DNA of 43,137 nucleotides from Rubrivivax sp. GTDB lineage: Bacteria > Pseudomonadota > Gammaproteobacteria > Burkholderiales > Burkholderiaceae_C. The translations under genes were made by a program, and so were the position numbers. Numbering within the stretch: the stretch's first letter is position 1; each line of letters opens with the position of its first letter. Shown here in pieces: positions 26,669 through 35,768 of the stretch. Location of the stretch: the NCBI GenBank assembly GCA_016790435.1, contig JAEUPE010000011.1, positions 1 through 43,137 on the forward strand. Reading direction: 5' to 3'. The notes under the pieces are model-generated. The model was given only the letters and a program-made list of their open reading frames with translations, was not told the DNA's origin and ran no database searches.

Positions 26669-28642
26669 ATGGGGCGTCTCGAAAGCACCAGCGTCATTGT
26701 GACCCTCGCCGACCGAAGCACGTCATTGCCGCGCCCCATCCTGCTCGTGCTGGCATCCTGGGTGTGGGTGGTCGGGGCCGCGCTCGCCCAGACGCAAGGG
26801 AACACGGGCCAAGGGGGGAGTCCGAGCCAGCCTTCGGTGGAGGTCAACCGTTCCGAGTCGACATCGACCGGTCCGACCCGCCTTCGCCAGGGTCAAGGGC
26901 CCGCGAGTGCGGACGAGCGAACGCCGAGCGAGCGCGGCGAGGCCACCGAACGCGGCGACCGGCCCGAGCAGTTGCTTCCGCCGAACGTCGAACCCCCGTA
27001 CGTGCCCGGGGAGTTCGAGCGCTACGTCCAGCGCCAGGTGGGATTCGCTCCCCTCATCCGCCGTCTCGGCGCCGAGCTGGTCACCGGGGCCACCGACACC
27101 AAGCCCGGCGAGATGAGCCCGCTGGTGCCGGCTGACTACATCATCGGGCCGGGTGACGAAGTCCTCGTCACGCTCTGGGGCTCGGTGGATGCGGACCTGC
27201 GGCTGGTCGTTGATCGCGCCGGCCGGGTCAGCATCCCGCGTGTCGGATCGATTCAGGTGTCGGGCCTGAAGCACGAGGAACTGGCCGATGTCGTCATGCG
27301 GCGCGTCGGGCAGGTCTTCCGCAACTTCCAGAGCAGCGTGTCTCTGGGTCAGTTGCGTGGCATCCGGGTCTTCGTCACCGGTTTCGTGGTCAAGCCCGGC
27401 GCCTACACCGTGAACAGCCTGTCCACGGTGGTGGCGGCACTGCTGAAGGCCGGTGGGCCATCTGCATCCGGCAGCTTCAGAGACATCGAGGTCCGCCGCG
27501 GCACCGAAATGCTTGGCCGCTTCGACCTGTATGACCTGCTCCTGCGCGGCGACCGCTCATCCGATCGGGTGCTGCAGGCGGGCGACGTGGTGCATGTCGG
27601 GCCAGTCGGGGTCCAGGTGGGCTTCATCGGGAGCGTGAACCGGCCTGCCATTCTCGAGATGCGAGCCGGCGAAACCATCGCCGATGCGCTGCGCATGGTG
27701 GGCGGCTTCAGCGCCGTTGCCGACCGGACTCGTCTGGCTGTGGAACGGCTGCGGGACCGCAACTCCGGCCGGGTCGCGCAACTCGACCTGCCGCGCGACG
27801 ACGCTTCGACGTTGGGACACGGCGATGTCCTGCGTGCCTTCAGCGCCGTCACGGCGGCCCTGCCGTCGCTTCGTCAGAACAAGCGCGTCAAGGTCGAGGG
27901 CGAGGTGGCACGTCCCGCCGAGTACGTGCTGCCGGAGGGGAGCTCCGTCCGAGACGCCATCCGCGCCGCCGGAGGCTACACGCCGGCCGCATACATCTTC
28001 GCCGCGGAGCTCATGCGCGAGAGCGTGCAGAAGACGCAGCAGGAGAACTACGACCGCGCCCTTCGCGACCTGGAAACCGACCTTGCGCGATCGGCAGGGA
28101 CGCAGCGCGTCAGTGGAACCGAAGAGGCAGGCAGCCAGGCCGCTCGCACCATCGCCAACGACCGACTGATTGCGCGCCTGCGCGCGCTGCGCCCCTCGGG
28201 CCGCATCGTCCTGGACATGCCCGTTGATGCCACGGACCTGCCAGACCTCGCGCTCGAGGACGGCGACCGCATCCTGATTCCTGCCCGGCCCAACACCGTC
28301 GGTGTCTTCGGCAGCGTCTACAACGCCGCCACGTATCTGCATCAGGCCGGCAGGCGCCTGGACGACTATCTGCGTCTGGCGGGCGGCCCCACCAAAGGCG
28401 CCGACGAAACGAGTGTCTTCGTGGTGCGCGCGAACGGTCATGTCATCAGCGAGCAGCAGGACGCCGGCTGGTTCCGCAGAGGGAACGCCGTCTCGCAGAT
28501 GGCGGCCGAGCCGGGCGACACCATCTTCGTGCCCGAGGAGATGGACAAGACCACGTTCCTCCAGCGCGCGAAGGACTGGACGCAGGTCCTGTACCAGCTC
28601 GGCATCGGTCTCGCAGCGTTCCAGGTCTTCCGAAGCAACTGA
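26669..28642 (+). CDS. Outer-membrane polysaccharide export protein with SLBB domains
   Basis: 657-residue OPX-family protein. A signal sequence (about residues 22-40, ending ALAQ) has no lipobox cysteine, unlike Wza. A Pro/Glu/Arg-rich linker leads to the polysaccharide-export domain (PADYIIGPGDEVLVTLWG, about 150-240), then several SLBB ligand-binding repeats (VFVTGFVVKPGAYTV, GFIGSVNRPAILEM, KVEGEVARPAEYVLP, VGVFGSVYNAATYL). It ends with a hydrophobic segment, VLYQLGIGLAAFQVF. It probably forms the outer-membrane export channel for the polysaccharide made here. It is the first gene of the operon. TAGAAT at 26612-26617 is a possible -10 box in the 60-base divergent spacer, but no -35 is clear. 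Confidence 0.92.
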   Translation: MGRLESTSVIVTLADRSTSLPRPILLVLASWVWVVGAALAQTQGNTGQGGSPSQPSVEVNRSESTSTGPTRLRQGQGPASADERTPSERGEATERGDRPEQLLPPNVEPPYVPGEFERYVQRQVGFAPLIRRLGAELVTGATDTKPGEMSPLVPADYIIGPGDEVLVTLWGSVDADLRLVVDRAGRVSIPRVGSIQVSGLKHEELADVVMRRVGQVFRNFQSSVSLGQLRGIRVFVTGFVVKPGAYTVNSLSTVVAALLKAGGPSASGSFRDIEVRRGTEMLGRFDLYDLLLRGDRSSDRVLQAGDVVHVGPVGVQVGFIGSVNRPAILEMRAGETIADALRMVGGFSAVADRTRLAVERLRDRNSGRVAQLDLPRDDASTLGHGDVLRAFSAVTAALPSLRQNKRVKVEGEVARPAEYVLPEGSSVRDAIRAAGGYTPAAYIFAAELMRESVQKTQQENYDRALRDLETDLARSAGTQRVSGTEEAGSQAARTIANDRLIARLRALRPSGRIVLDMPVDATDLPDLALEDGDRILIPARPNTVGVFGSVYNAATYLHQAGRRLDDYLRLAGGPTKGADETSVFVVRANGHVISEQQDAGWFRRGNAVSQMAAEPGDTIFVPEEMDKTTFLQRAKDWTQVLYQLGIGLAAFQVFRSN

Positions 28643-28673
28643 TCAGGCGTGCCCGGCACCGATCCGATCCACC

Positions 28674-29834
28674 GTGACCCCTCCGGAAGCGCCCCCTCCG
28701 TCCAGTGACACCCGCACTCCCTTGTGGGATTGGCTGCTGCTCATCGTGCGATACCGGTGGCTGCTGCTCGCCGGGTTCTTCGTCGGCGGCTTGGCGGGCT
28801 ACGGGTTGTCGCTGACGGTCGGCCCGACGTTCACGGCGCGCGCCACCCTCCTGCCGCCTCAGCAGCAGGGGTCGATCGCCGGCGCGATGGCGGCGCTGGG
28901 CAACCTGTCGGCGCTGGCCGGCGGCGCCGTCGGGCTGAAGTCCCCGGCCGACCAGCACATCGCGCTCATGCAGTCGGTGCGCGTGGCCGACCGGCTGATC
29001 GACGCGTTCGACCTCATGCGCGTATACCAGATACCCACCCGGCTGGATGCCCGCCGCACGCTAGAACGGAACACGCGCATCTCGACGGCGCGCAAGGACA
29101 CCTTGATCACCATCGAGGTCGACGACGCGGATCCGGTGCGGGCCGCCGCCATCGCCAACCGCTACGTCGAGGAACTGCGTTCGTTCTCTGCCCTGCTCGC
29201 GCTGTCCGAGGCGCAACAGCGGCGCACCTTCTTCGAGCGCGAACTGCAGGCCACGAAGCAGCGGCTCACCGAGTCGCAGGTGGCGCTGCAGGCGAGCGGC
29301 TTCAACCCCGGGGCGCTGCGTGCGGAACCCAAGGCCGCGGCGGAGGCCTACGGCAGGCTGCGCGCCGACATCACGCAGGCCGAGGTCCAACTGCAGGCCC
29401 TGCGCGGCAACTTCACCGACGAAGTCCCCGAGGTGCAGCGCCAGATGGCCCTGGTGGCCGCGATGCGCGGGCAACTCGCCCGGCTCGAGGAGCCGCGACG
29501 CGGGCAGGAGCCGGGCTCCGCCGACTACATTGGGCGCCTTCGCGAGTACAAGTACCAGGAGGCGATGTTCGAGATCTTCTCGCGCCAGTACGAAATGGCG
29601 CGGCTCGACGAGGCGCGGGAGGGCACGCTGATCCAGGTGATCGACGTCGCCACGCCGCCTGAACGACGCGCCCACCCCCGACGGCGCGTCTACGCCGGCG
29701 TCGGGGCGATGCTCGCCCTTGTCATGATCCTGCTGGGCATCACGATCCGCCATGCTTGGCAGGCGGGCCTGCGCGACCCGGTACTGGCGCCGAAACTGCG
29801 CGCGCTGCGCCCCGGACGCGCCGAGCAAGGCTAG
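28674..29834 (+). CDS. Wzz-like polysaccharide chain-length / co-polymerase protein
   Basis: Inner-membrane protein with two membrane segments (about residues 28-47 and 340-360) around a long periplasmic, helix-rich domain; this is the Wzz/PCP architecture. The N-terminus has DWLLLIVRYRW and the periplasmic start has PTFTARATLLPPQQQG, and EAQQRRTFFERELQATKQRL suggests a coiled coil. The 386 residues end shortly after the second helix, so there is no BY-kinase (Wzc-type) domain. The GTG at 28674 is chosen because it gives a short cytoplasmic leader before the first helix; ribosome-site evidence is weak. It lies 31 bases after the export gene. Confidence 0.88.
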   Translation: MTPPEAPPPSSDTRTPLWDWLLLIVRYRWLLLAGFFVGGLAGYGLSLTVGPTFTARATLLPPQQQGSIAGAMAALGNLSALAGGAVGLKSPADQHIALMQSVRVADRLIDAFDLMRVYQIPTRLDARRTLERNTRISTARKDTLITIEVDDADPVRAAAIANRYVEELRSFSALLALSEAQQRRTFFERELQATKQRLTESQVALQASGFNPGALRAEPKAAAEAYGRLRADITQAEVQLQALRGNFTDEVPEVQRQMALVAAMRGQLARLEEPRRGQEPGSADYIGRLREYKYQEAMFEIFSRQYEMARLDEAREGTLIQVIDVATPPERRAHPRRRVYAGVGAMLALVMILLGITIRHAWQAGLRDPVLAPKLRALRPGRAEQG

Positions 29835-29908
29835 CGACACAAGGCGCGCACCCCGCCTCCGCGCGAGCGCCGTTCGGCCACACGACACAGCAAAGAGGAA
29901 GAAACTCG

Positions 29909-30910
29909 ATGGACATCCGCGGCAAGAAACTCGTCGTCATCGGCGGCGCCGGCCTCATCGGCTCGCACACGGTCGACCGTCTCACGCACGAGGACGTGCG
30001 CGAGATCGTCGTCTACGACAACTTCGTGCGCGGCCGCACCGAGAACCTGACACAGGCGCTGAAGGACCCGCGCGTGCGCATCTACGACGTCGGCGGCGAC
30101 ATCATGCAGACCGACATCCTCGAGTCCGCGCTCGACGGCGCCGACGGCGTGCTGCACTTCGCCGCGCTGTGGCTGCTGCAGTGCCACGAGTACCCGCGCA
30201 GCGCCTTCGACGTGAACGTGCGCGGCACCTTCAACGTCATGGAGGCCTGCGTCAAGAAAGGCATCAAGCGCCTGGTGTGGTCTTCTTCAGCCTCGGTCTA
30301 TGGCGACGCGGTGCAGGAGCCGATGGACGAGGACCACCCGTTCAACAACAAGAACTTCTACGGCGCCACCAAGATTGCCGGCGAGGCGATGCTGCGCGCA
30401 TTCCACCACCGCTACGGCCTCAACTTCGTCGGCCTGCGCTACATGAACGTCTACGGCCCGCGCCAGGACTATCACGGCGCCTACATCGCCGTGATCATGA
30501 AGATGCTCGACGCCATCGACCGCGGCGAGGGCCCCACGATCCTGGGCGACGGCTCCGAGGCCTTCGACTTCGTCGCGGTCGAAGACTGCGCCGCCGCCAA
30601 TGTCTGCGCCGTCAAGGCCGACAGCACCGACCGCTTCTACAACGTCGGCACCGGCAAGCGCACCTCGCTGAAGGAACTGGCGCAGATGCTGATCGAGCTC
30701 ACCGGCTGCAAGCATCCGATCAAGTACGCTCCTCGCAGCCAGGCCACACTCGTGCGAAACCGCATCGGCTGCCCGAAGCGCGCGCGCGCCGAGATCGCAT
30801 TCGATGCGCAGATCGACCTAATGGACGGCCTGAAGCGCCTCATCGACTGGCGTCGAACGCACCAGGCAGAGGTCTCGGCCCGCCGCGTTGCCGTCGGCTT
30901 ACCGGCCTGA
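29909..30910 (+). CDS. NAD-dependent nucleotide-sugar epimerase/dehydratase (extended SDR)
   Basis: 333-residue extended SDR acting on a nucleotide sugar. NAD loop GGAGLIGSH (12-20), the catalytic SSSASVYG (125-132), and YxxxK at Y151/K155 (YGATK). RYMNVYGPRQDYHGAYIAVI and FDFVAVEDCAAANV match the substrate-binding blocks of GalE/WbpP/RfbB relatives. The exact reaction (4-epimerisation or 4,6-dehydration) cannot be told. The ATG at 29909 is preceded by AGAGGAAG. Upstream in-frame codons lie in the wzz gene and do not look like SDR sequence. Confidence 0.9.
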   Translation: MDIRGKKLVVIGGAGLIGSHTVDRLTHEDVREIVVYDNFVRGRTENLTQALKDPRVRIYDVGGDIMQTDILESALDGADGVLHFAALWLLQCHEYPRSAFDVNVRGTFNVMEACVKKGIKRLVWSSSASVYGDAVQEPMDEDHPFNNKNFYGATKIAGEAMLRAFHHRYGLNFVGLRYMNVYGPRQDYHGAYIAVIMKMLDAIDRGEGPTILGDGSEAFDFVAVEDCAAANVCAVKADSTDRFYNVGTGKRTSLKELAQMLIELTGCKHPIKYAPRSQATLVRNRIGCPKRARAEIAFDAQIDLMDGLKRLIDWRRTHQAEVSARRVAVGLPA

Positions 30911-30930
30911 ACATCGACGAGGTCCCGCCC

Positions 30931-32073
30931 ATGAGCCGCAAGATCCAGATCTCCCTGCCCTCGACGGGCGACGAAGAGTGGCAGGCCACGCGCGAGCCGC
31001 TCACCACCGGCTGGTTGACTCAAGGCCCGAAGGTGGCGCAGTTCGAGAAGGCCTTTGCCGAGCGCCACCGCGTGCCCCATGCGCTGGCCACCACGAGCTG
31101 CACGACCGCGCTGCACCTCATCCTCGCCGCCATGGGCATCGGCCCCGGCGACGAGGTCATCGTGCCCTCCTTCACCTGGGTGGCCACTGCCAACTCGGTG
31201 CTCTACTGCGGTGCCACGCCGGTGCTGGCCGACGTCGACCGGCGCACCAACAACATCGACCCGGCCGACGTGGCCCGGCGCGTCACGCCCCGCACGAAGG
31301 CCGTCATCGCCGTGCACCTGTTCGGCCTGTGCGCCGACATGGACGCGTTGCGTGCGGTGCTGCCCCCTAGCGTGGCCATCATCGAGGACGCGGCCTGTGC
31401 GGCCGGTGCCAGCTACAAAGGCACCCCGGCGGGCGGGCTCGGCCTCGCGGCGGCCTTCTCCTTCCACCCACGCAAGTCCATCACCACCGGTGAAGGCGGC
31501 ATGTTCACGAGCAAGGACGCCAACCTTTCGGCCACCGCCGACATGCTGCGCAACCACGGCGCCAGCATCTCCGAGGAACAGCGCCACAAGGGCCCTCGCC
31601 CCTACCTGCTGGCCGAGTTCAACCTGCTCGGCTTCAACTACCGCATGACGGACCTGCAAGGCGCAGTGGGCCTGGTGCAATTGGGCAAGCTCGACCGCTT
31701 CATCGCCGAACGCGACCGCTGGGCGCGCTGGTACATCGGCGAACTGGCCAGCATCCCCTGGCTGCGCATGCCCGTGCTGCCGGAAGGTGGGCAGCATGCC
31801 TGGCAGGCCTTCGTGACCTACGTCGACCCCGACCGGGCGCCCATGCCGCGCAACGAGATCATGGAGCGCCTGCAGGCCGACGGCATCAGCACGCGCCCGG
31901 GCACGCACGCCATCCACATGCTCGGCTACTACCGCGAGCGTTTCGGCTGCCGGCCCGACGACCTGCCCGGTGCCCGCGACTGCGACAGCCACACCATGGC
32001 CATCCCGCTGCACAACCGCATGGTCGCCGAAGACTACGCCTACGTGGTCGAGCGCCTGCGCGCCATCGGCTGA
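30931..32073 (+). CDS. DegT/DnrJ/EryC1-family PLP aminotransferase
   Basis: Sugar aminotransferase that puts an amino group on a keto-nucleotide sugar, or, less often, a sugar dehydratase of the same fold. 380 residues. PLP-binding residues: D153 in IIEDAACA and the Schiff-base lysine K182 in HPRKSITTGEGG, which is retained, so it is a true aminotransferase type. GWLTQGPKVAQFEKAF and FNYRMTDLQGAVGLVQL are family blocks. It starts 20 bases after the epimerase gene. The pair SDR plus DegT is a usual route to an amino-sugar nucleotide. Its substrate is unknown. Confidence 0.92.
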   Translation: MSRKIQISLPSTGDEEWQATREPLTTGWLTQGPKVAQFEKAFAERHRVPHALATTSCTTALHLILAAMGIGPGDEVIVPSFTWVATANSVLYCGATPVLADVDRRTNNIDPADVARRVTPRTKAVIAVHLFGLCADMDALRAVLPPSVAIIEDAACAAGASYKGTPAGGLGLAAAFSFHPRKSITTGEGGMFTSKDANLSATADMLRNHGASISEEQRHKGPRPYLLAEFNLLGFNYRMTDLQGAVGLVQLGKLDRFIAERDRWARWYIGELASIPWLRMPVLPEGGQHAWQAFVTYVDPDRAPMPRNEIMERLQADGISTRPGTHAIHMLGYYRERFGCRPDDLPGARDCDSHTMAIPLHNRMVAEDYAYVVERLRAIG

Positions 32074-32090
32074 GACCCCGGAACCGGGCC

Positions 32091-33971
32091 ATGTGCGGCG
32101 TTGCCGGCTTCGTGCACCTCGACGGCGCCCCCGCGTCGCCGGTGGCGCTGCAGCGCATGACCGACGCCATCGCGCACCGGGGTCCGGACGGCCAGGGCCA
32201 CTGGACCGAGGGCAACGTGGGCCTCGGCCACCGGCGGCTGTCCATCATCGACCTCTCGCCGGCGGGGCACCAGCCGATGGTGAGCGCCGACCACCGCTTC
32301 GTGCTCAGCTACAACGGCGAGGTCTACAACTTCCGCGAGCTGCGCACCGAGCTCGAGGCCGAGGGCTGCTGGTTCCGCTCGCAGACCGACAGCGAGGTCG
32401 TGCTCAACGCGCTGGCGCGCTGGGGCACCAAGGCGATCACGCGCTTCAACGGCATGTTTGCCTTTGCCCTGTGGGACCGCCGGGAACGCCGCCTGCTGCT
32501 GGCCCGCGACCGCTACGGCATCAAGCCTCTGTACACCTACACGCAGGGGCCGCTGCTCGCCTTTGCGTCGGAGCAGAAGGCCATCCTGGCGCTGCCCGGC
32601 GTCGAGCGCAAGGTCGACAAGCCGGCCCTGCTGGAGTACTTCACCTTCCAGAACTTCTTCACCGACCGGACACTGCTCCAGGGCATGAGTCTGCTGCCCG
32701 CAGGCCACTACGCCGAGCTGGCGGTCGGCAACGACGCTCGCTCGCTCAAGCGCACGCGGTACTGGGATTTCCACTTCGCCGAGCCTTCGGGTCCAGTCGA
32801 CGCGCGCGCGCACCACGAAGAACTCGACCGCCTGTTCCGTCAGGCGGTGAACCGCCAGCTGGTGGCCGACGTCGAACTCGGCAGCTACCTCAGCGGCGGC
32901 ATGGACTCCGGCGCCATCACCGCCATCGCGGCCCAGTCTTATCCGTACCTCAAGTCGTTCACCTGCGGCTTCGACCTCAGCTCGGCCTCCGGCATCGAAC
33001 TCAGCTTCGACGAGCGCGTGAAGGCGGAGGCCATGTCGGCCCGCTTCAAGACCGAGCACTACGAGATGGTGCTCAAGGCCGGCGACATGGAGCGTGTGAT
33101 GCCCAAGCTCGCCTGGCACCTGGAGGAGCCGCGCGTCGGACAAAGTTACCCCAACTTCTACGCCGCCAAGCTGGCGAGCAGGTTCGTCAAGGTCGTGATG
33201 TCCGGCGCCGGTGGAGACGAACTCTTCGGCGGCTACCCCTGGCGCTACTACCGTGCCGCCAACGCGAACAGCTTCGAGCAGTACGTCGACCAGTACTACG
33301 GCTTCTGGCAGCGCCTGGTGGACAACAAACACCTGAAGAACCTGTTCGCGCCGGTGTGGGGCGAGGTCGAGCATGTCTGGACGCGCGACATCTTCCGCGA
33401 CGTCTTCGCGAACCACGACAACCGGCTCGAGCGCCCCGAGGACTACATCAACCACTCGCTGTACTTCGAGGCCAAGACCTTCCTGCACGGCCTGCTGGTC
33501 GTGGAGGACAAGCTGAGCATGGCGCACAGCCTCGAGACGCGCGTGCCCTTTCTCGACAACGACCTCGTCGACTTCGCGATGCGCTGCCCCGTCGGGCTCA
33601 AGCTGAACAACCTGCACGAGGTGGTGCGCATCAACGAGAACGAGCCCGGTGACAAGCAGGGCAAGTACTTCATGAAGACGCGGGACGGCAAGACGCTGCT
33701 GCGCGACGTGATGCGGCGCTACATCCCTGAGGACATCGCCGACGGTGTCAAGCAGGGCTTCTCGGCGCCCGACGCGTCTTGGTTCAAGGGCGAGAGCATC
33801 GAATACGTGCGCAAGCAGTTGATGGGCAGTTCAGCGCGGATCTACGAGTTCCTCGATCGCCGGGCGACGCAGGCACTTGTCAGCGAACACTTGGCAGGCG
33901 AACAGAATCGCCGCCTGCTGATTTGGTCGCTGCTGAGTGTCGAAGCTTGGCTGAGCCACGAGTTCTGCTAG
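32091..33971 (+). CDS. asnB: Asparagine synthase (glutamine-hydrolysing)-type amidotransferase
   Basis: 626 residues: an Ntn glutaminase domain whose nucleophile is Cys2 (MCGVAGF), with HRGPDG, RRLSIIDLS and SYNGEVYNFRELR, followed by a synthetase domain with the PP-loop SYLSGGMDSGA (266-275) and the pyrophosphate-binding SGAGGDELFGGYPWRYY. Both active sites look intact. In polysaccharide loci such enzymes usually amidate a carboxyl group on a sugar or its substituent, rather than make free asparagine. The position between a sugar aminotransferase and a phosphoesterase/ATP-grasp pair favours that here, by inference. It starts 17 bases after the aminotransferase gene. Confidence 0.93.
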   Translation: MCGVAGFVHLDGAPASPVALQRMTDAIAHRGPDGQGHWTEGNVGLGHRRLSIIDLSPAGHQPMVSADHRFVLSYNGEVYNFRELRTELEAEGCWFRSQTDSEVVLNALARWGTKAITRFNGMFAFALWDRRERRLLLARDRYGIKPLYTYTQGPLLAFASEQKAILALPGVERKVDKPALLEYFTFQNFFTDRTLLQGMSLLPAGHYAELAVGNDARSLKRTRYWDFHFAEPSGPVDARAHHEELDRLFRQAVNRQLVADVELGSYLSGGMDSGAITAIAAQSYPYLKSFTCGFDLSSASGIELSFDERVKAEAMSARFKTEHYEMVLKAGDMERVMPKLAWHLEEPRVGQSYPNFYAAKLASRFVKVVMSGAGGDELFGGYPWRYYRAANANSFEQYVDQYYGFWQRLVDNKHLKNLFAPVWGEVEHVWTRDIFRDVFANHDNRLERPEDYINHSLYFEAKTFLHGLLVVEDKLSMAHSLETRVPFLDNDLVDFAMRCPVGLKLNNLHEVVRINENEPGDKQGKYFMKTRDGKTLLRDVMRRYIPEDIADGVKQGFSAPDASWFKGESIEYVRKQLMGSSARIYEFLDRRATQALVSEHLAGEQNRRLLIWSLLSVEAWLSHEFC

Positions 33972-33979
33972 GGACGGCC

Positions 33980-34681
33980 GTGGCCCTCGTCGGCATCATG
34001 TCGGACGCGCACGGGAATACCGGTGCGTTCGATCGTTGCGTGCAGGTGCTGCAAGAGCGCGGGGCACGGAGTTTCGTGTTCCTCGGCGATGCCGTCGGCT
34101 ACATACCATCTGCCGAGGTCGTGCGGCGGCTGCAAGACATGGGCGGGCGCGTTCGCTGCATTCGAGGCAACCACGAGGCACTCCTGTTGAACGGTGACCT
34201 CGAAGCGGAGCGCGATCGCGTTTACCAGCTCGCGGCACTCAGGCCTTTGCTGACCGACGAGGAAATCGGGTTCCTTGCGAGCTGGCCTCCATTCCTGCAC
34301 GCGAAGATGGGGCGATTCAACGTCGCATTCGTGCACGGCAGCCCCTCCGATCCCACCTACGGCTATGTCTACCCGGACACGGACCTGGGGCCGTTCGGCA
34401 CACCCGCTGACTTCCTTTTCATGGGCAACAGCCACCATCCCTTTGTTCGGCGGAGCAATGACTGCTGTTTCGTCAATGTCGGAAGTTGCGGGCTCCCTCG
34501 CGACCATGGTTCGTTGGGGGCGGCCGCCACCTTCGATGACGATTCGGGGGCGGTCGAGGTCTACCGGTTCGACATCGAGGCCGCGAACGGGAGGGCCATG
34601 CGCGGCCCTCCGGCGCTGCACCCATCAGTAGTCGCTGTCATGTCGCGACGCAAGGACGAGATCTATGGCACGCGAGTCTGA
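33980..34681 (+). CDS. Calcineurin-like metallophosphoesterase
   Basis: 233 residues with the dimetal motifs in order: SDAHGN (D9, H11), GDAVGY (D37), GNHE (N64, H65), VHGSP (H119) and GNSHHP (149-154). The last replaces the usual GHTH with GNSH, so one metal-site histidine is an asparagine. The GTG at 33980 is chosen: GGGA lies five bases upstream, and the frame before it lies in asnB. The 3' end overlaps the ATP-grasp gene by 17 bases. Substrate unknown; a sugar phosphate or a nucleotide-linked intermediate of this pathway is my inference. Confidence 0.85.
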   Translation: MALVGIMSDAHGNTGAFDRCVQVLQERGARSFVFLGDAVGYIPSAEVVRRLQDMGGRVRCIRGNHEALLLNGDLEAERDRVYQLAALRPLLTDEEIGFLASWPPFLHAKMGRFNVAFVHGSPSDPTYGYVYPDTDLGPFGTPADFLFMGNSHHPFVRRSNDCCFVNVGSCGLPRDHGSLGAAATFDDDSGAVEVYRFDIEAANGRAMRGPPALHPSVVAVMSRRKDEIYGTRV

Positions 34682-35768
34682 CGTCGGTCCCATCCCAGTG
34701 CTCGTGACCGCCATCGGCGGCGGCGGACACGGGGACCAGATCCTGAAGGCCCTGCGGCTCGCCGATGCCGGGCGCTACCGGGTGTTCGGCACCGACATGA
34801 ACCCGGATTGCCCGCAGCGTTCGTTGGTCGAAGGGTTCGCCACGTTGCCGCCTGCCAACGCGCCGGATTACCTGGACGCACTGCTGTCGACCTGCCATGA
34901 GTGGGGGATCCGTGCCCTGTTCCATGGCTGCGAGCCGGAGCTGAACGTCTTCGCGAAACACAGAAGCACGATCGAAGCCGCCGGCGTGTTCCTGCCGATT
35001 AACCGCACGGACCTGATCGAGCAGTGCATGGACAAGGCCCTGACCAACCAGCGCCTGTCCGAGCTGGGCTTTCCGTCGCCGCGATACGCCAGGGTGGCCG
35101 ATATCGAGGGGCTCGCCGCGATCGACTGGTTTCCGGTGGTCGTGAAGCCGTCCGTCGGCGGCGGTGGCTCCGCCAACGTCTTCATCGCCCAGAACCCGCG
35201 CGAACTGCGGGCCCTTGCCGACTATCTGGGCCTGGGCACGGTTGCTTCGCACTTCATGGTCCAGGAGTACGTCGGAACACCCGAGTCCGAGTTCACGGTC
35301 GGCGTGCTCCACGATCTCGATGGCCAGTACGTCAACTCCATTGCCGTGCGCCGACACCTCAAGGGCGGGCTGAACGTACGCACCGCGGTCGCCAACAGGA
35401 CCGGCAACGCGGCGCTGGGGCCTCGGCTGGTCATTAGTTCGGGTGTCAGCCACGGTGACGTCGGGCGCTTCGACGCGGTCACCGCCCAATGCCGCGAGAT
35501 TGCGACCAAGCTCGGCTCCAGAGGCCCGCTGAACATCCAGTGCCGTCTGGTCGACGGGGTCGTGAAGGTCTTCGAGATCAACCCGCGCTTTTCGGGCACG
35601 ACCTCCATCCGCGCGATGGTCGGGTTCAACGAACCTGACATCCTGGTGCGGCGTCACCTTCTGGGCGAGACGTTCGAAGTCGACTTCCGGTACAGCGAAG
35701 CCACGGTGCTGCGTGGGCTCTCTGAGTATCTGGTGCCGGCGCGGAGCCGGCACGGGGACGCCACATGA
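34665..35768 (+). CDS. ATP-grasp ligase, carbamoyl-phosphate-synthetase-like
   Basis: 367 residues. An N-terminal Rossmann-like part (VLVTAIGGGGHGDQILKAL, then GTDMN) precedes an ATP-grasp domain. ATP contacts are K161 with the glycine loop KPSVGGGGSANV and the pair MVQEYV (E201). Metal ligands lie in VFEINPRFSGTTS (E304, N306). Such proteins join a carboxylate to an amine through an acyl-phosphate. In a polysaccharide locus it could attach an amino acid or other carboxylate to an amino sugar. The substrate is not predictable. It overlaps the phosphoesterase by 17 bases and the next SDR by four (ATGA). Confidence 0.87.
   Translation: MARESDVGPIPVLVTAIGGGGHGDQILKALRLADAGRYRVFGTDMNPDCPQRSLVEGFATLPPANAPDYLDALLSTCHEWGIRALFHGCEPELNVFAKHRSTIEAAGVFLPINRTDLIEQCMDKALTNQRLSELGFPSPRYARVADIEGLAAIDWFPVVVKPSVGGGGSANVFIAQNPRELRALADYLGLGTVASHFMVQEYVGTPESEFTVGVLHDLDGQYVNSIAVRRHLKGGLNVRTAVANRTGNAALGPRLVISSGVSHGDVGRFDAVTAQCREIATKLGSRGPLNIQCRLVDGVVKVFEINPRFSGTTSIRAMVGFNEPDILVRRHLLGETFEVDFRYSEATVLRGLSEYLVPARSRHGDAT

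Noticed and set aside
29752-30930. In-frame extension upstream of the DegT aminotransferase
   Set aside because: It overlaps the epimerase gene in another frame and looks like Arg-rich noise.
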